Notes: generated by a model not told the origin, from the sequence alone. A stretch of DNA of 57,482 nucleotides from Bacteroidota bacterium (GCA_030706685.1 JAUZOA010000026.1:1-57482), one strand, 5' to 3'. Positions 45,082 through 54,923 are shown, counted from the first letter of the stretch. Translations and numbers: made by a program.

Positions 45082-46206
45082 ATGATTAAGGTATACCTGC
45101 TTTCCTGTTGTTTCTTATTCACCGGGAATATTATAATGGCCCAGGGCGATACGGTTGTTAAAAAACCACTCAGGGTGGGTATAATCGGGTTGGTGCATAC
45201 GCATGTGCACTGGATACTGGGCAGGGAAAAAATGGGGGACATTGAAATTGTGGGTATCGCGGAACCCAATCGTAAACTGGCGGAATCTTATTCCCAACAG
45301 CATGGGTACAGTATAAATATTGTATTCAATAGCATGGAAGAGATGATTGAAAAAACAAAACCTGAAGTTGTACTTGCATTTAATACTATTTATGATCATT
45401 TGAAAACGGTAGAATATTGTGCGCCGCGGGGTATTCATGTAATGGTGGAAAAACCGCTGGCTGTAAACATGGAGCACGCTAAAAAGATGCTTGACCTGGC
45501 TAAGAAAAACAACATTTATTTGTTGACCAACTATGAAACCTCGTGGTATGGCAGTAACCGGGATGCCTGGCAAATAATTAATGAAAGAAATGAAATTGGC
45601 GGTATCAGGAAAATTGTTTTTCATACAGGGCACCAGGGACCCATAGAAATCGGGTGCAACCCTGAATTTTTAGAATGGCTTACCGATCCTGTGCTGAATG
45701 GAGGAGGCGCCCTGACTGATTTTGGATGTTATGGCGCTAACCTGTGCACCTGGTTCATGAAAGGGGAGCATCCCCTCACCGTCACGGCAATAACGCAGCA
45801 GATGAAACCGGAAGAATATCCGAAAGTTGAAGATGAAGCAACAATAGTGCTTACCTACAGCAAAGCGCAGGTTATTATCCAGGCTTCCTGGAATTGGCCG
45901 TTCAACAGGAAAGACATGGAAGTATATGGACAGGACGGATATGTATTTTGCCTGGATAGACAGAATATGTTGCTGATGACAAAAGGCCGGCTGCAAAAGG
46001 ATACGGTGAAGGCTTCACCCATGCCGGATGGAAGTCGGGATCCGTTTATGTATTTTGCAAACGTAGTAAGGGGTAAGATAAAAATGGATAAATATGATCT
46101 TTCCGCGCCGGCCAATAATGAAATTGTGATGGAGATTTTAGAAGCAGCTAAGCATTCTGCCAAAACCGGGAAAACAGTTATATGGAAAGATTTTTTTAAA
46201 AATTGA
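45082..46206 (+). CDS. Exported Gfo/Idh/MocA family oxidoreductase
   Basis: 374 residues with a signal peptide (CCFLFTGNIIMAQ, cleavage near residue 20). The NAD(P)-binding start is LRVGIIGLVHTHVHWILG, and the family motif EKPLAVNMEHAKKML carries the catalytic-type Lys-Pro. The C-terminal domain has GGGALTDFGCYGANLCTWF. Such enzymes oxidise or reduce sugars or pseudo-oligosaccharides; the periplasmic form, usually with tightly bound cofactor, is common in Bacteroidota. TAATTTG about 20 bases upstream may be a -7 box. Confidence 0.92.
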   Translation: MIKVYLLSCCFLFTGNIIMAQGDTVVKKPLRVGIIGLVHTHVHWILGREKMGDIEIVGIAEPNRKLAESYSQQHGYSINIVFNSMEEMIEKTKPEVVLAFNTIYDHLKTVEYCAPRGIHVMVEKPLAVNMEHAKKMLDLAKKNNIYLLTNYETSWYGSNRDAWQIINERNEIGGIRKIVFHTGHQGPIEIGCNPEFLEWLTDPVLNGGGALTDFGCYGANLCTWFMKGEHPLTVTAITQQMKPEEYPKVEDEATIVLTYSKAQVIIQASWNWPFNRKDMEVYGQDGYVFCLDRQNMLLMTKGRLQKDTVKASPMPDGSRDPFMYFANVVRGKIKMDKYDLSAPANNEIVMEILEAAKHSAKTGKTVIWKDFFKN

Positions 46207-46460
46207 ATGCAGCCCAACCCTGGGCTGAAGCCCAAAACAAATAATATTCCTCAACCAACTTTTAAACGATCTCTTCCTGTTTGCCAACTCTTTCTTCTTC
46301 GTACCGGTCTCCCGCTCTCTTTAAAGTAAAAGACGTACAATCAAAAACCTATGAGTGACTGACTAAAAGTAAGTATTTACCAGGAAGACAGCAAGAAAAA
46401 GACAAACTAAAGACCATCACTTCCCGCCTTACCGGTATTTATATTTCTTAGAATTTTTTA

Positions 46461-46838
46461 TTTCACGCAAAGGCGCTAAGGAGCAAAGGGCGCAAAGTAT
46501 AAGGCTCTCTTTGCCGCTGCTTTAACGTTGCGACGCTGCGTGAAATATGATTTGTAATAAAAAGGTTTCACACCAGGAACGCAGAGGAGCGAAGGCCGCA
46601 AAGTATAAGACTCTCTTTTCGCTGCGTTAACTTTGCCTCTGCGTGAAATATGATTTGTAATAAAAAGGTTTCACACCAGGAACGCAGAGGAGCGAAGATC
46701 GCAAAGAATAAGATTCTCTTTTCGCTGCGTTAACTTTGCCTCTGCGTGAAATATGATTTATAATAAAAAGATTTCACACCAGGAACGCAGAGGAGTAAAG
46801 AGCGCAAAGAATAAGACTCACTTTGCGTGATACCCTTT
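46461..46838. repeat. 103-bp tandem repeat array, each unit hairpin-forming
   Basis: Units begin at 46461, 46566, 46669 and 46772 with TTTCACRC; the steps are 105, 103 and 103 bases, and the last unit is partial. Within each unit the start (TTTCACACCAGGAACGCAG) is partly complementary to the end (CTCTGCGTGAAA), so each can fold back. The two central units differ at only a few bases, showing recent duplication. Nothing coding is seen. Confidence 0.85.
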
Positions 46839-46939
46839 TACAGATCCAGATTTAAGGTTTGTCCGGCACAGCATAACCCGACTCTCCTGCATGCTGAGAG
46901 TAACTGGATAGCTATATGGATGCTTGCCGGGAGCTATGC

Positions 46940-46983
46940 GATAGCGGTGAGATAGCGGTAAAGTAGCAGTATAATAGCATTAA
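46940..46983. repeat. Decaying 11-bp tandem repeat, four copies
   Basis: GATAGCGGTGA, GATAGCGGTAA, AGTAGCAGTAT and AATAGCATTAA follow directly, each sharing TAGC at the same phase. Confidence 0.6.
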
Positions 46984-47002
46984 AGGGTCAATATGCTAAA
47001 GG

Positions 47003-47071
47003 GGTAAAAGCGTTCAGGTATCATCCCTCTTACAAGGTAAAAGCGTTCAACTGGTAGGGTAAAGGCGTTCT
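47003..47071. repeat. Three spaced copies of GGTAAAAGCGTTCA
   Basis: Copies lie at 47003-47016, 47036-47049 and 47058-47071 (the last as GGTAAAGGCGTTCT). Spacings are 33 and 22 bases, both multiples of 11, so all copies face the same side of the helix. Confidence 0.6.
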
Positions 47072-47292
47072 CCCGCCCTGCAAGTCCCTGACCGGAAACC
47101 GGGATTGTCAGATTGACCAGGTTATAGCCTGCTACAGGTGGATTACTATCTAAATAAAAAGAATCATGGAATGATGAACCGGAAATGGGCTCTTTATTAC
47201 AAAGAAAGAGCAGGCCCAACGGTTGCAGGAAATGTAAAAATAATTTTAGCTATAACAGCTCATTTATCCTTTCAGGAGAATGGTAAAACTTT

Positions 47293-48372
47293 TTAACTCA
47301 CGATTTCTCTTTGCACTCCCGGTATTTCCATCACCAGGTTTTCCCCATAAGCGCTGGCAGGAGTTTGATAACCGGCTGAGAAATTCCCGTTCAATATTTT
47401 TTGCACAATGATTAACGCGCTATGGGTGGTTAATGTATAACCTTCAGGACCGCTTAATCGCGCCGTGACTGTTTTACCGCCTGCATTAGTGGCTTGTCCC
47501 CATACAAGACTCCGAGCATTGTTTCTTTGTTCATCAGAAGGGCCTGCGGGTCGCTGGTTAATTTTCCTTTTGAGAAAGTTGCGTACAAGGTTTGTCCGCA
47601 GCAACCAGTTAAACAATGACTGCCCTTTTAATAAATAATATACTTTTTGTGGCATACCGGTGTAGGATTCTATATCAGGTATACCGGTCGTGTAGTATGC
47701 CGTGGAAATATCACCCCAGGGAATAGTCATCACAAATATTTTTTTTAAGCCTTTGCCGGAACCGGTGGAAAAATCAACCCACATTCCTTTTTGGCCAAGA
47801 GGTTTTCGGATTATTTTTCCATCTTTTCTTACCGCGCCTCCTTCACCCAACTTAGTAACCATCGTGGTAGCAGTACCATGGGATAAACCTCCGCCTAATG
47901 TGGCAAAAGCTAATCGCAAGGAAATAGCATCAGGCAATGATTTTTTTAATAGTAAGGCAAGGCAATCAGTCGGTACCACATCAAAGCCGGCACCGGGGAG
48001 CAGCATGATACCGGTTTTTTTGGCTGCCTCATCATATTGTTTCATCATTTCAAATACAGCGATATCGCCATTTATATCCAGGTAATGAGTATTGGTTTGC
48101 AAGCATGCTTCTATCATTTGCTTCCCGGTAAATTGAAAAGGGCCTGCCGCGTTTATCACTGCTTTTACTTCTTTTAGCGCCGCCTGTAAAGCCGTCGTAT
48201 CATTCATATCAAAAATCCTGAAAGGGAGCCCGAGTTTATTGGCGAGCGGCTCAATTACTTCTCTCCGCCTGCCGGCAAGAATGGGTTGCAATGGGTATGA
48301 CGCCGCATAGCGGGCAATTAATTCACCCGTATAACCATTAGCGCCATAAAGCAGGAATGAGTTGGATGGCAT
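47293..48372 (-). CDS. Saccharopine-dehydrogenase-like (NmrA/trans-enoyl reductase type) protein
   Basis: 359 residues. It opens FLLYGANGYTGELIARYA, a glycine-rich NAD(P) motif, with PILAGRRREVIEPLANKLG, VINAAGPFQFTGKQMIEAC, HYLDINGD and GAGFDVVPTDCLALLL, all typical of the saccharopine dehydrogenase NADP-binding domain family. The C-terminal half is less conserved. The reaction is not evident; real lysine-pathway enzymes have different C-termini. It lies 36 bases downstream of the ABC transporter gene on the same strand. Confidence 0.88.
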   Translation of the reverse strand: MPSNSFLLYGANGYTGELIARYAASYPLQPILAGRRREVIEPLANKLGLPFRIFDMNDTTALQAALKEVKAVINAAGPFQFTGKQMIEACLQTNTHYLDINGDIAVFEMMKQYDEAAKKTGIMLLPGAGFDVVPTDCLALLLKKSLPDAISLRLAFATLGGGLSHGTATTMVTKLGEGGAVRKDGKIIRKPLGQKGMWVDFSTGSGKGLKKIFVMTIPWGDISTAYYTTGIPDIESYTGMPQKVYYLLKGQSLFNWLLRTNLVRNFLKRKINQRPAGPSDEQRNNARSLVWGQATNAGGKTVTARLSGPEGYTLTTHSALIIVQKILNGNFSAGYQTPASAYGENLVMEIPGVQREIVS

Positions 48373-48408
48373 GATGGGAAATTTAAAATAAATACTGTTC
48401 CTGATTAA

Positions 48409-50313
48409 TTATTCTTCCAAAGGCTCAGCAGTCGGCGATTGTGTGACCACTCCAAACTCAAATTGCATGTCATTGAGTTTGCGGTAAAGTCCGTTATGAC
48501 TCATAAGTTGAGTATGAGTGCCCGCTTCACTTACAACACCTTTGTCAATGAGCACAATTTTATCCGCGTTACGGATGGTGGAAAGCCGGTGCGCGATCAC
48601 AAAAGAGGTACGGCCCTTCATCAGGTTGTCGAGGGCTTCCTGCACCAATTGTTCACTCTCACTATCCAGCGAAGAGGTCGCTTCATCCAAAATTAAAATG
48701 GCGGGATCTTTTAAAATGGCCCGCGCAATAGCAATGCGCTGACGCTGGCCACCGCTTAGTTTGATCCCCCGTTCTCCGACAATGGTTTCATACCGCTCCG
48801 GGAATTTCATAACAAAGTCGTGGGCATTGGCGCTTTTAGCGGCCGCGATTATTTCCTGGTCGCTGGCATCGGGTTTTCCATAAGCAATATTTTCTTTGAT
48901 GCTGCCGCCGAATAAAATCACTTCCTGCGGTACAAAAGCCATTTGCCGGCGCAATTGTGAAAGCGGGAATTCACGGGCAGGTCGTTCATCAAAGAAAAGG
49001 GTGCCGCTATCAGGTTCATAAAAATGAAGCAGCAGGGAAGCAATAGTGGATTTCCCCGCGCCACTTGGACCCACGATGGCTATTTGTTCTCCATTGCTTG
49101 CAACAAGTGAAAGGTCTTTTAACACCGGTACATCCTTCCTGCCGGGATAACTAAAAGCTACATGATCAAACCGGACATTTCCTTTTAATACATAAGGCGC
49201 TTCCACTACAACGTTTTTCAATTCTACCGGTTCGCCATTGCCGCGTAAGATTTCTCTGACGCTTTGCGTAGCGCCAAGCGTTTTTTGCAATTGCGAAAAC
49301 ATATCCGCGAAACCTGCAAAGGTGCCGCCTACAAACATGGAGAAAATAACAAACATAGTGAGTGAGCCCATGGTAAGCTCACCTGACTTTATCATGCCCG
49401 CACCAAACCACATGACAAAGGCAATTGTGCCAAATACGCTGAAGATCATGAACGATATAAATGCGCCGCGGTAACGGGCATTGCTAATAGCTGTAGCGAC
49501 TACACTCCTGATACTCCTTACATAACGGGTGATCTCATGAAATTCGCTGGTGAATGCTTTTACAATTGAAATACCGTGAAAAGTTTCTTGTACGATCGTG
49601 CCGCTGTCGGCCAATTGATCCTGCACCCTACGTGCCATTTTGCGGATGCGCATTCCAAATATTACCGCCAATATCGCGATGATGGGAACGACAGCCAGCA
49701 TAACGAGGGCTAATTTGGCGCTTATTAGGAAAATAAAGATTAAACCAATAAGAAGCGTGAAGATACCGCGCAAAAATTCAGCGAGTGTAAAAGAAATGGC
49801 ATCCTGTATCTGGGATAAATCGGAAGAAATGCGATTACTTAATTCACCTACTCTTTTTTCTGTAAAAAAACTCATGGGCATGGTAAGTAATTTGCTGTAT
49901 ACATCTTTACGCATATCGGCTAATGACATTTCGCCCGCCGCAGTCAGCAAATACACCCGCAGGAACGAAAAAATCGTTTGTACTGTCAACTGGCAAAAGA
50001 TCAAAAGAAGGGTTGTATTTATACTCCAGTGAATATTTTTTAAACTAAAACCCAATTGTGAAGTTGTAGCAATACCCGGGAGAGTCGTACCGGGTGAAGC
50101 TGCATCAATCATTTTTCCTAAGAATAAAGGGAACAAAGCGGTAGTAAATGCGGATAATGCAATAAACAACAGGCCGAATATAAATTTGCCCCGGTAAGGC
50201 TTTAAATACGTAAAAAGAATAAGCGCCTGGCGCAGGCTTTCTTTGGTGATCTTTGATTTCGGTGATCCTGGTTTCCCCCCTTCGCTGCTCAAATGTCTGC
50301 TTGCGGTAGCCAT
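48409..50313 (-). CDS. ABC transporter, fused permease and ATPase (half-transporter)
   Basis: 634 residues. Six transmembrane helices occupy about residues 40-340 (for example FIFGLLFIALSAFTTALF and GIFTLLIGLIFIFLISAKLAL). The ATPase domain (about 375-610) has Walker A GPSGAGKST, the Q-loop near AFVPQEVILF, the signature LSGGQRQRIAIARAI, Walker B LILDEATSSLD and the H-loop VIAHRLST. It resembles MsbA/BmrA lipid or multidrug exporters and works as a homodimer. Substrate unknown. Confidence 0.95.
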   Translation of the reverse strand: MATASRHLSSEGGKPGSPKSKITKESLRQALILFTYLKPYRGKFIFGLLFIALSAFTTALFPLFLGKMIDAASPGTTLPGIATTSQLGFSLKNIHWSINTTLLLIFCQLTVQTIFSFLRVYLLTAAGEMSLADMRKDVYSKLLTMPMSFFTEKRVGELSNRISSDLSQIQDAISFTLAEFLRGIFTLLIGLIFIFLISAKLALVMLAVVPIIAILAVIFGMRIRKMARRVQDQLADSGTIVQETFHGISIVKAFTSEFHEITRYVRSIRSVVATAISNARYRGAFISFMIFSVFGTIAFVMWFGAGMIKSGELTMGSLTMFVIFSMFVGGTFAGFADMFSQLQKTLGATQSVREILRGNGEPVELKNVVVEAPYVLKGNVRFDHVAFSYPGRKDVPVLKDLSLVASNGEQIAIVGPSGAGKSTIASLLLHFYEPDSGTLFFDERPAREFPLSQLRRQMAFVPQEVILFGGSIKENIAYGKPDASDQEIIAAAKSANAHDFVMKFPERYETIVGERGIKLSGGQRQRIAIARAILKDPAILILDEATSSLDSESEQLVQEALDNLMKGRTSFVIAHRLSTIRNADKIVLIDKGVVSEAGTHTQLMSHNGLYRKLNDMQFEFGVVTQSPTAEPLEE

Positions 50314-50441
50314 GTATAAGGTAAATTAGTATCAATAAAAAATGAACCCATAACCGGAGGTTCCGGGAACATTCAATTTGAACTGCAAGGTAACTATTAT
50401 GTTTTGGAGGAAATATGACTTTCGGCAGCAACAATTTACGT

Positions 50442-52271
50442 TTACATCTCAAACTCCCAAACCGTTCTGTACGTTCCGTGTTGTTCGATATAAGTTAAAA
50501 AAGTATTGTAAAAAGGATCTGCGCCAATGGTAGCGCTGTCGCCGATAACAAAGAGCTGTTCTTTAGCGCGCGTGATCGCCACGTTCATGCGGCGATAGTC
50601 TTTCAGGAAACCAATATCGCCATCATCGTTACTGCGAACCAGCGATACGATAATGACCTCTTTTTCCTGGCCCTGGAAACTATCAATGGTGCTGATACGC
50701 ATTTGCTTTGGCAAAACTTCCCTGGCAACCGCTACTTGCCCCGCGTAAGGAGAAATAAAGGCTGTTTTCAATGGATCAAGCGATTCCGTTTCGAATAATT
50801 TTTGTACGATGCGTAACTCGCCTTCGTTTTGCAAACTGGTACCATCCGGGCCATGCATTTCATGGTAACCTGAGCCGGCGGTATCGATAAAACTAATATG
50901 CACGCCGGTATTTTGTAAATGCTCAGCCGTCAGCAACAGGCTATTATAAAAATAATTACTGCTAAACCCCGCAATAGCCACCCGCATGCGGTACTGGGTA
51001 TTGAGAAGAAAAACGTTAGGGATTGTTTCAATAGCCGTTTCTAAAATGGAGCGGTTAAACCCCAGGCGGGCCGCTTCATGACTTAGCACGGTGGGGGGAA
51101 GTTGCCAATGATCGCCGGCCAGCACTATCTTTTGGGCCAATGGAAAAATACACCAGGCCAGGGGTTCTATACATTGCCCTGCTTCATCAATAAAAAGGGT
51201 TGAAAAACGGAGATGATCAATACCGGCATCATACAACCCAATCGGTGTACCTGCGATTACTCCGGCCTCTTCAAATAATTTTTCCTCGTTATAAGCCTGC
51301 AGTTTTTTTATTTCGGTTCTTATATTTTTTACTTCTTTGAAAAGCAGGTTGCGTTGTTCCCTTTCTGCTTTACCAAAACTACGCTTGTATTTCAGGGCCA
51401 TTTTGCGAAACTCTTCAGCCCTTATTTTTAATTGCTTGATTTCTTTCTGTTGTTTGCTGTTGGCCAGCTTGCCTTCGGGGGTATGGGAGAAAATAGTTTC
51501 ATCCACTTTGCTGGTATTGCCCACTCTTAACAGGCTTACTCCCTGCCGGATAAGCCCTTTGGCAATATTATCAACGGCCGTATTGCTGGGAGCCGATACT
51601 ACTATTTTTTCACCACGTTGAATCAATTGAAGAATGGCTTCAATAAGTGTAGTCGTTTTTCCTGTGCCCGGGGGGCCATGTACAATCGTGATATTTTCGT
51701 TTTGTGTGATAGCGGTAACAGCCTGTTGCTGGCTTTCATTCAGGCGCTGATTGCGAAAGTTGAGTGAAACATTTTTTAATGATGGGGAAATAGCTGCTTT
51801 GGCCGCGTCCCCGTGTAAGGTTTCAAATAATTGGTATAATGGTTTGTTGTTTTCCAGTTCATTCAGCACTTTTTTCATGATGCTGGTGGTACGGGTATCG
51901 GGAGCTAACTTGATACCCACCCCATCATCCTCTATCCAATCCGGGAAGTCCGGGGCAAATAAGCGAAATTCACCTGACTTGCCGTCCAGGCTCATCAATA
52001 CTCCTTTTACCGGTTCTTCGCCCACGATAAAACATTCAATAGCGGCGCCATCCCTGAACATATTTGCTTCAGGGGGAAAACTAAGCTTAAAACTTATTTC
52101 CGGGTACTCGGCATAACCAAAATTTTTCCGGGTGACGATGATGGGATGCAGGGCAAGCCCTTCGGCTTTTAATTGCTTTAAAGTATGGGTTTGATCTAAT
52201 TTATATCGCTGCGCCTGCTCTTTTTCTTCCAGCGCAATGCATTGTAATAGTAGTTGAATATGCGGATGCAT
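50442..52271 (-). CDS. UPF1/IGHMBP2-like SF1B helicase
   Basis: 609 residues. Superfamily 1 motifs in order are HGPPGTGKTTTLIEAIL (Walker A), VVSAPSNTAVDNIAKGL, LFIDEAGQCIEPLAW (DEAG box), VLAGDHWQLPPTVLS, LNTQYRMRVAIAGF, ISTIDSFQGQEKEVIIVSLVRS and MNVAITRAKEQLFVIGD. The N-terminal 150 residues form an OB-like region as in IGHMBP2-type proteins. It unwinds DNA or RNA in the cytoplasm. The next gene downstream on the strand, the ABC transporter, starts 128 bases after its stop, so cotranscription is uncertain. Confidence 0.94.
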   Translation of the reverse strand: MHPHIQLLLQCIALEEKEQAQRYKLDQTHTLKQLKAEGLALHPIIVTRKNFGYAEYPEISFKLSFPPEANMFRDGAAIECFIVGEEPVKGVLMSLDGKSGEFRLFAPDFPDWIEDDGVGIKLAPDTRTTSIMKKVLNELENNKPLYQLFETLHGDAAKAAISPSLKNVSLNFRNQRLNESQQQAVTAITQNENITIVHGPPGTGKTTTLIEAILQLIQRGEKIVVSAPSNTAVDNIAKGLIRQGVSLLRVGNTSKVDETIFSHTPEGKLANSKQQKEIKQLKIRAEEFRKMALKYKRSFGKAEREQRNLLFKEVKNIRTEIKKLQAYNEEKLFEEAGVIAGTPIGLYDAGIDHLRFSTLFIDEAGQCIEPLAWCIFPLAQKIVLAGDHWQLPPTVLSHEAARLGFNRSILETAIETIPNVFLLNTQYRMRVAIAGFSSNYFYNSLLLTAEHLQNTGVHISFIDTAGSGYHEMHGPDGTSLQNEGELRIVQKLFETESLDPLKTAFISPYAGQVAVAREVLPKQMRISTIDSFQGQEKEVIIVSLVRSNDDGDIGFLKDYRRMNVAITRAKEQLFVIGDSATIGADPFYNTFLTYIEQHGTYRTVWEFEM

Positions 52272-52441
52272 GGAGTGAAAATAGGACGGAAGCAGGGGAT
52301 AAAAAAATGATAAACTTTTAGGTAGTGGTCAGGTTTGAAAATTTTTTGGGCAGCGGATGATGTCTCGCAAAGACGGATTTAGTAAAATGCCGAACCAGTG
52401 TATAATACGAGCGGTACTATTTTTTAATAGCGAAACAAGCA

Positions 52442-52473
52442 AATAAATAAAAAGGCCGGATAGACATCCGGCC
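52442..52473 (-). terminator. Strong Rho-independent terminator on the minus strand
   Basis: GGCCGGAT (52454-52461) and ATCCGGCC (52466-52473) form a perfect 8-bp stem with the loop AGAC. On the minus strand it is followed by TTTTTATTTATTT. It shows that a transcript from the right ends here, and the only upstream candidate is the small gene at 52627-52949. Confidence 0.8.
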
Positions 52474-52626
52474 CGGTTTAATTTCCAATATCCTATGAAA
52501 AACCCGTGCGAAGGTCATTGTCGCGCTTCTTCTAAAAGGTGATAACTCTCACAAAGAATGGTGACGGCGGTCATTTTTACTTCAAGAATTTTGAAAGAGG
52601 GATTGGCGATCAGAATACGAAATTAG

Positions 52627-52949
52627 TCAGTGATTAACTTTCTGCGCTTTATACGTTACGAGGTATTTCAATATCGTCTTTGTCAGGTAAAAGCTACTGG
52701 CGGGAACAGCGAGGGAGTAAAAAGCAGGGTAAGCTTCGCCATCACCTGAAGAAATTATAAAGGATCGTGGTTCCTGGATTTGAAAATCGGTCTTGTATAA
52801 AAGAATGGCATTTCGTTTTCGGCTTTCTTGGTTGATAATTTTTCAGGATGATTGCCGGTTTCACTGGCAGCAGGCCGCATCAGGATCACCTGCGCCAACA
52901 GCCTGCCTGTCATTTTATCAAGTCTTTCAAGGGATAAATTCTTGTTCAT
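52627..52949 (-). pseudogene. Small gene read in two overlapping frames (apparent frameshift), about 108 residues
   Basis: The frame from the ATG at 52949 reads MNKNLSLERLDKMTGRLLAQ, later SETGNHPEKLSTKKAENEM, and stops at 52755. The frame one base away is open from 52842 to its stop at 52627 but has no start codon. It looks protein-like: LLYKTDFQIQEPRSFIISSG, then GDGEAYPAFYSLAVPASSFY and KTILKYLVTYKAQKVNH. One missing base near AAATGCC (about 52805-52815) would join them. No family is recognised. A purine-rich AAAGG lies before the ATG, and a strong terminator lies 154 bases past the second stop. Confidence 0.5.
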
Positions 52950-53276
52950 GGTAATGCCTTTTAAAGGCGCTAAATTCAGCTTACGGCGTCAAACAGGAAA
53001 TGAGGGGAGTCACTTTTTAGATTGACTTTGGTCATCCTGCCATGATTGCGGCATACAACTATTGGTTCGGTATAGGCTTGATTTTTTTATGAACCGCTTG
53101 CAGCCTGGATTCCGGTTGAACCGGCCAAAGCCACTCAAATGGAAGCCCGATAGGATTCTTTTACTGCCGGTTCCTGCATTTTGTCAGGCGGGGAAGTGAC
53201 GGGAGTCAGCCAGAACCACAATTTCATTGAGCAATTTAGCAGGTGATTATTTGGAAATAAGAATCTATAGCCTTCA
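52950..53276. other. Intergenic region between divergent genes
   Basis: 327 bases between the small minus-strand gene and the PAS kinase gene. It must hold both promoters. I see no gene or strong repeat. Confidence 0.4.
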
Positions 53277-54923
53277 ATGCCAGTATCTGCCCTACATAAA
53301 AATGATAGAATTGATCATTTCAAGTCAGTATTTGCCTATGCAACTATCGGGATGCTGGTTACGGACAGGCAGGGAAGAATTGCCGCCATAAATCCTTTTG
53401 CCCTGGAGGAATTCGGGTACTCTGAAAAAGAATTGTCAGGTAAAAAAATTGAAGTACTGATCCCGGCCCGCTTTCATAAAAAGCTTAATCGTTATCATGA
53501 AAAATATATAGAAAATCCCCACGCCCGGACAATGGGCTCCCCGATGGATTGGTTTGCCATAAAAAAGGACGGCACAGAGTTTCCGGTAGAGATAAGCTTC
53601 AGCAGCTATCAAAAAGACAGGGATAAATATGCAATTGTTTTTATTAACGATATTTCGGCACGCAAAAAGGCCGAAGCGGAAATCGAAATGTTGCATAGCG
53701 AATTGGATGCGACGGTTAAACAACGTACACGGGAATTAAAGCAGACTCTTCACCAACTGGAAATCACTAATACCCAACTGGAAAAAGCTATCCTTTTCCA
53801 AAAAGCGATCCTGGACAACGCCGGCGCTATGATCATTGTCACCGATGAAAAAGGTATTATAAAGCTTTTTAACCCGGAAGCAAGCCATAACACCGGGTAT
53901 AGTAAATCAGAAGTCATTGACAGGCATAGCGTGCTGTTATTCCATGATAAAAAAGAGATCGCGGGGCGGAGAAAAGAACTGGAGAATAAATATGGGATAA
54001 CCACAGGGGATGATTTCACGGTATTGGTTGAAAAAGCCAGGAGAAATATTCACAATGAAGTACAATATACATGCCTGAGAAAAGATGGGACGTCTTTTCC
54101 CGTCTCGTTAACGATTACCGCGCTGAGGAATAACGAAGGGGAGGTAACCGGGTTCATGGGCATCGCTATCGATATTTCTGAAAGAAAAAAGGCGGAAGAG
54201 AATTTGCGTGAAGCGCTGGAAAAAGAAAAAGGGCTCGGTGAACTAAAGTCGAGGTTTGTTTCCATGGCCTCGCATGAATTCCGGACCCCGTTAAGTACAA
54301 TATTATCCTCGGCTTATCTCATCGAAAAATATGCGACAACTGATGACCAGTTCAAACGGGAAAAGCATTTGCAACGAATTGTTTCCTCCGTGAGCCTTCT
54401 TACAGATATCCTGAATGATTTCCTGAGTGTGGGCAGAATGGAAGAAGGGAAAATGCAGACCCGGTTTACCCGGTTTCCAATCCGGGAGCTGGTCATATCT
54501 ATCGCGGAGGAGATGAAAAGTTCCCTCAAAAAAGGGCAAAGAATCGCATATCATCATGAAGGAAGCCCGGTGGTATTACTGGATGCGTCGCTTTTAAAGC
54601 ATATTGTAATGAACTTAGTATCCAATGCCAGTAAATTTTCTCCCGAAGCAAGCGATATTGAAATAAAAACCATCAGTCACCATCATTATATCACACTTTC
54701 GGTAAAAGACTATGGAATAGGTATTGCCAAAGATGATCAGAAACACCTGATGGAACGCTTTTTCCGGGGAGCCAATGCCACTACTATACAAGGCACGGGG
54801 CTAGGTTTGCATATTGTTTCCAAATATGCCGAACTGATGAATGGCAAAGTAGATTGTCAAAGCGAACCGGGAAAAGGGGCAGAGTTCATTGTAACCTTTA
54901 ATACAAAAAACAGGATGACATGA
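53277..54923 (+). CDS. Cytoplasmic PAS-domain sensor histidine kinase
   Basis: 548 residues with no transmembrane helix. PAS1 (about 15-128) includes MLVTDRQGRIAAINPFALEE and ends FINDISARKKAE. A coiled coil covers 130-172. PAS2 (about 175-303) includes IIVTDEKGIIKLFNPEA and ends GIAIDISERKKAE. HisKA has ASHEFRTPLSTILSS with His333, and the ATPase domain has IVMNLVSNASKFSP, DYGIGIAKDD and GTGLGLHIVSKYAELM. The soluble PAS pair suggests an internal redox, oxygen or ligand signal. The next gene overlaps its stop by four bases, so kinase and regulator are coupled. Confidence 0.95.
   Translation: MPVSALHKNDRIDHFKSVFAYATIGMLVTDRQGRIAAINPFALEEFGYSEKELSGKKIEVLIPARFHKKLNRYHEKYIENPHARTMGSPMDWFAIKKDGTEFPVEISFSSYQKDRDKYAIVFINDISARKKAEAEIEMLHSELDATVKQRTRELKQTLHQLEITNTQLEKAILFQKAILDNAGAMIIVTDEKGIIKLFNPEASHNTGYSKSEVIDRHSVLLFHDKKEIAGRRKELENKYGITTGDDFTVLVEKARRNIHNEVQYTCLRKDGTSFPVSLTITALRNNEGEVTGFMGIAIDISERKKAEENLREALEKEKGLGELKSRFVSMASHEFRTPLSTILSSAYLIEKYATTDDQFKREKHLQRIVSSVSLLTDILNDFLSVGRMEEGKMQTRFTRFPIRELVISIAEEMKSSLKKGQRIAYHHEGSPVVLLDASLLKHIVMNLVSNASKFSPEASDIEIKTISHHHYITLSVKDYGIGIAKDDQKHLMERFFRGANATTIQGTGLGLHIVSKYAELMNGKVDCQSEPGKGAEFIVTFNTKNRMT

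Larger units (their letters stand above)
46207..47292. other. 1.1-kb gene-free repeat-bearing stretch
   Basis: No credible gene is seen. The stretch carries the 103-bp tandem array (46461-46838) and two sets of 11-bp-phased short repeats (46940-46983, 47003-47071). The one longer minus-strand frame (46980-47219) arises from those repeats. Confidence 0.5.

Noticed and set aside
46461-46838. Regular repeats that could suggest a CRISPR array
   Set aside because: The 103-bp units are contiguous with no unique spacers and no cas genes nearby; this is a tandem duplication.
46980-47219. 79-residue minus-strand open frame with ERFY repeats
   Set aside because: Its repeated residues come from the 11-bp-phased DNA repeats rather than from a protein family.
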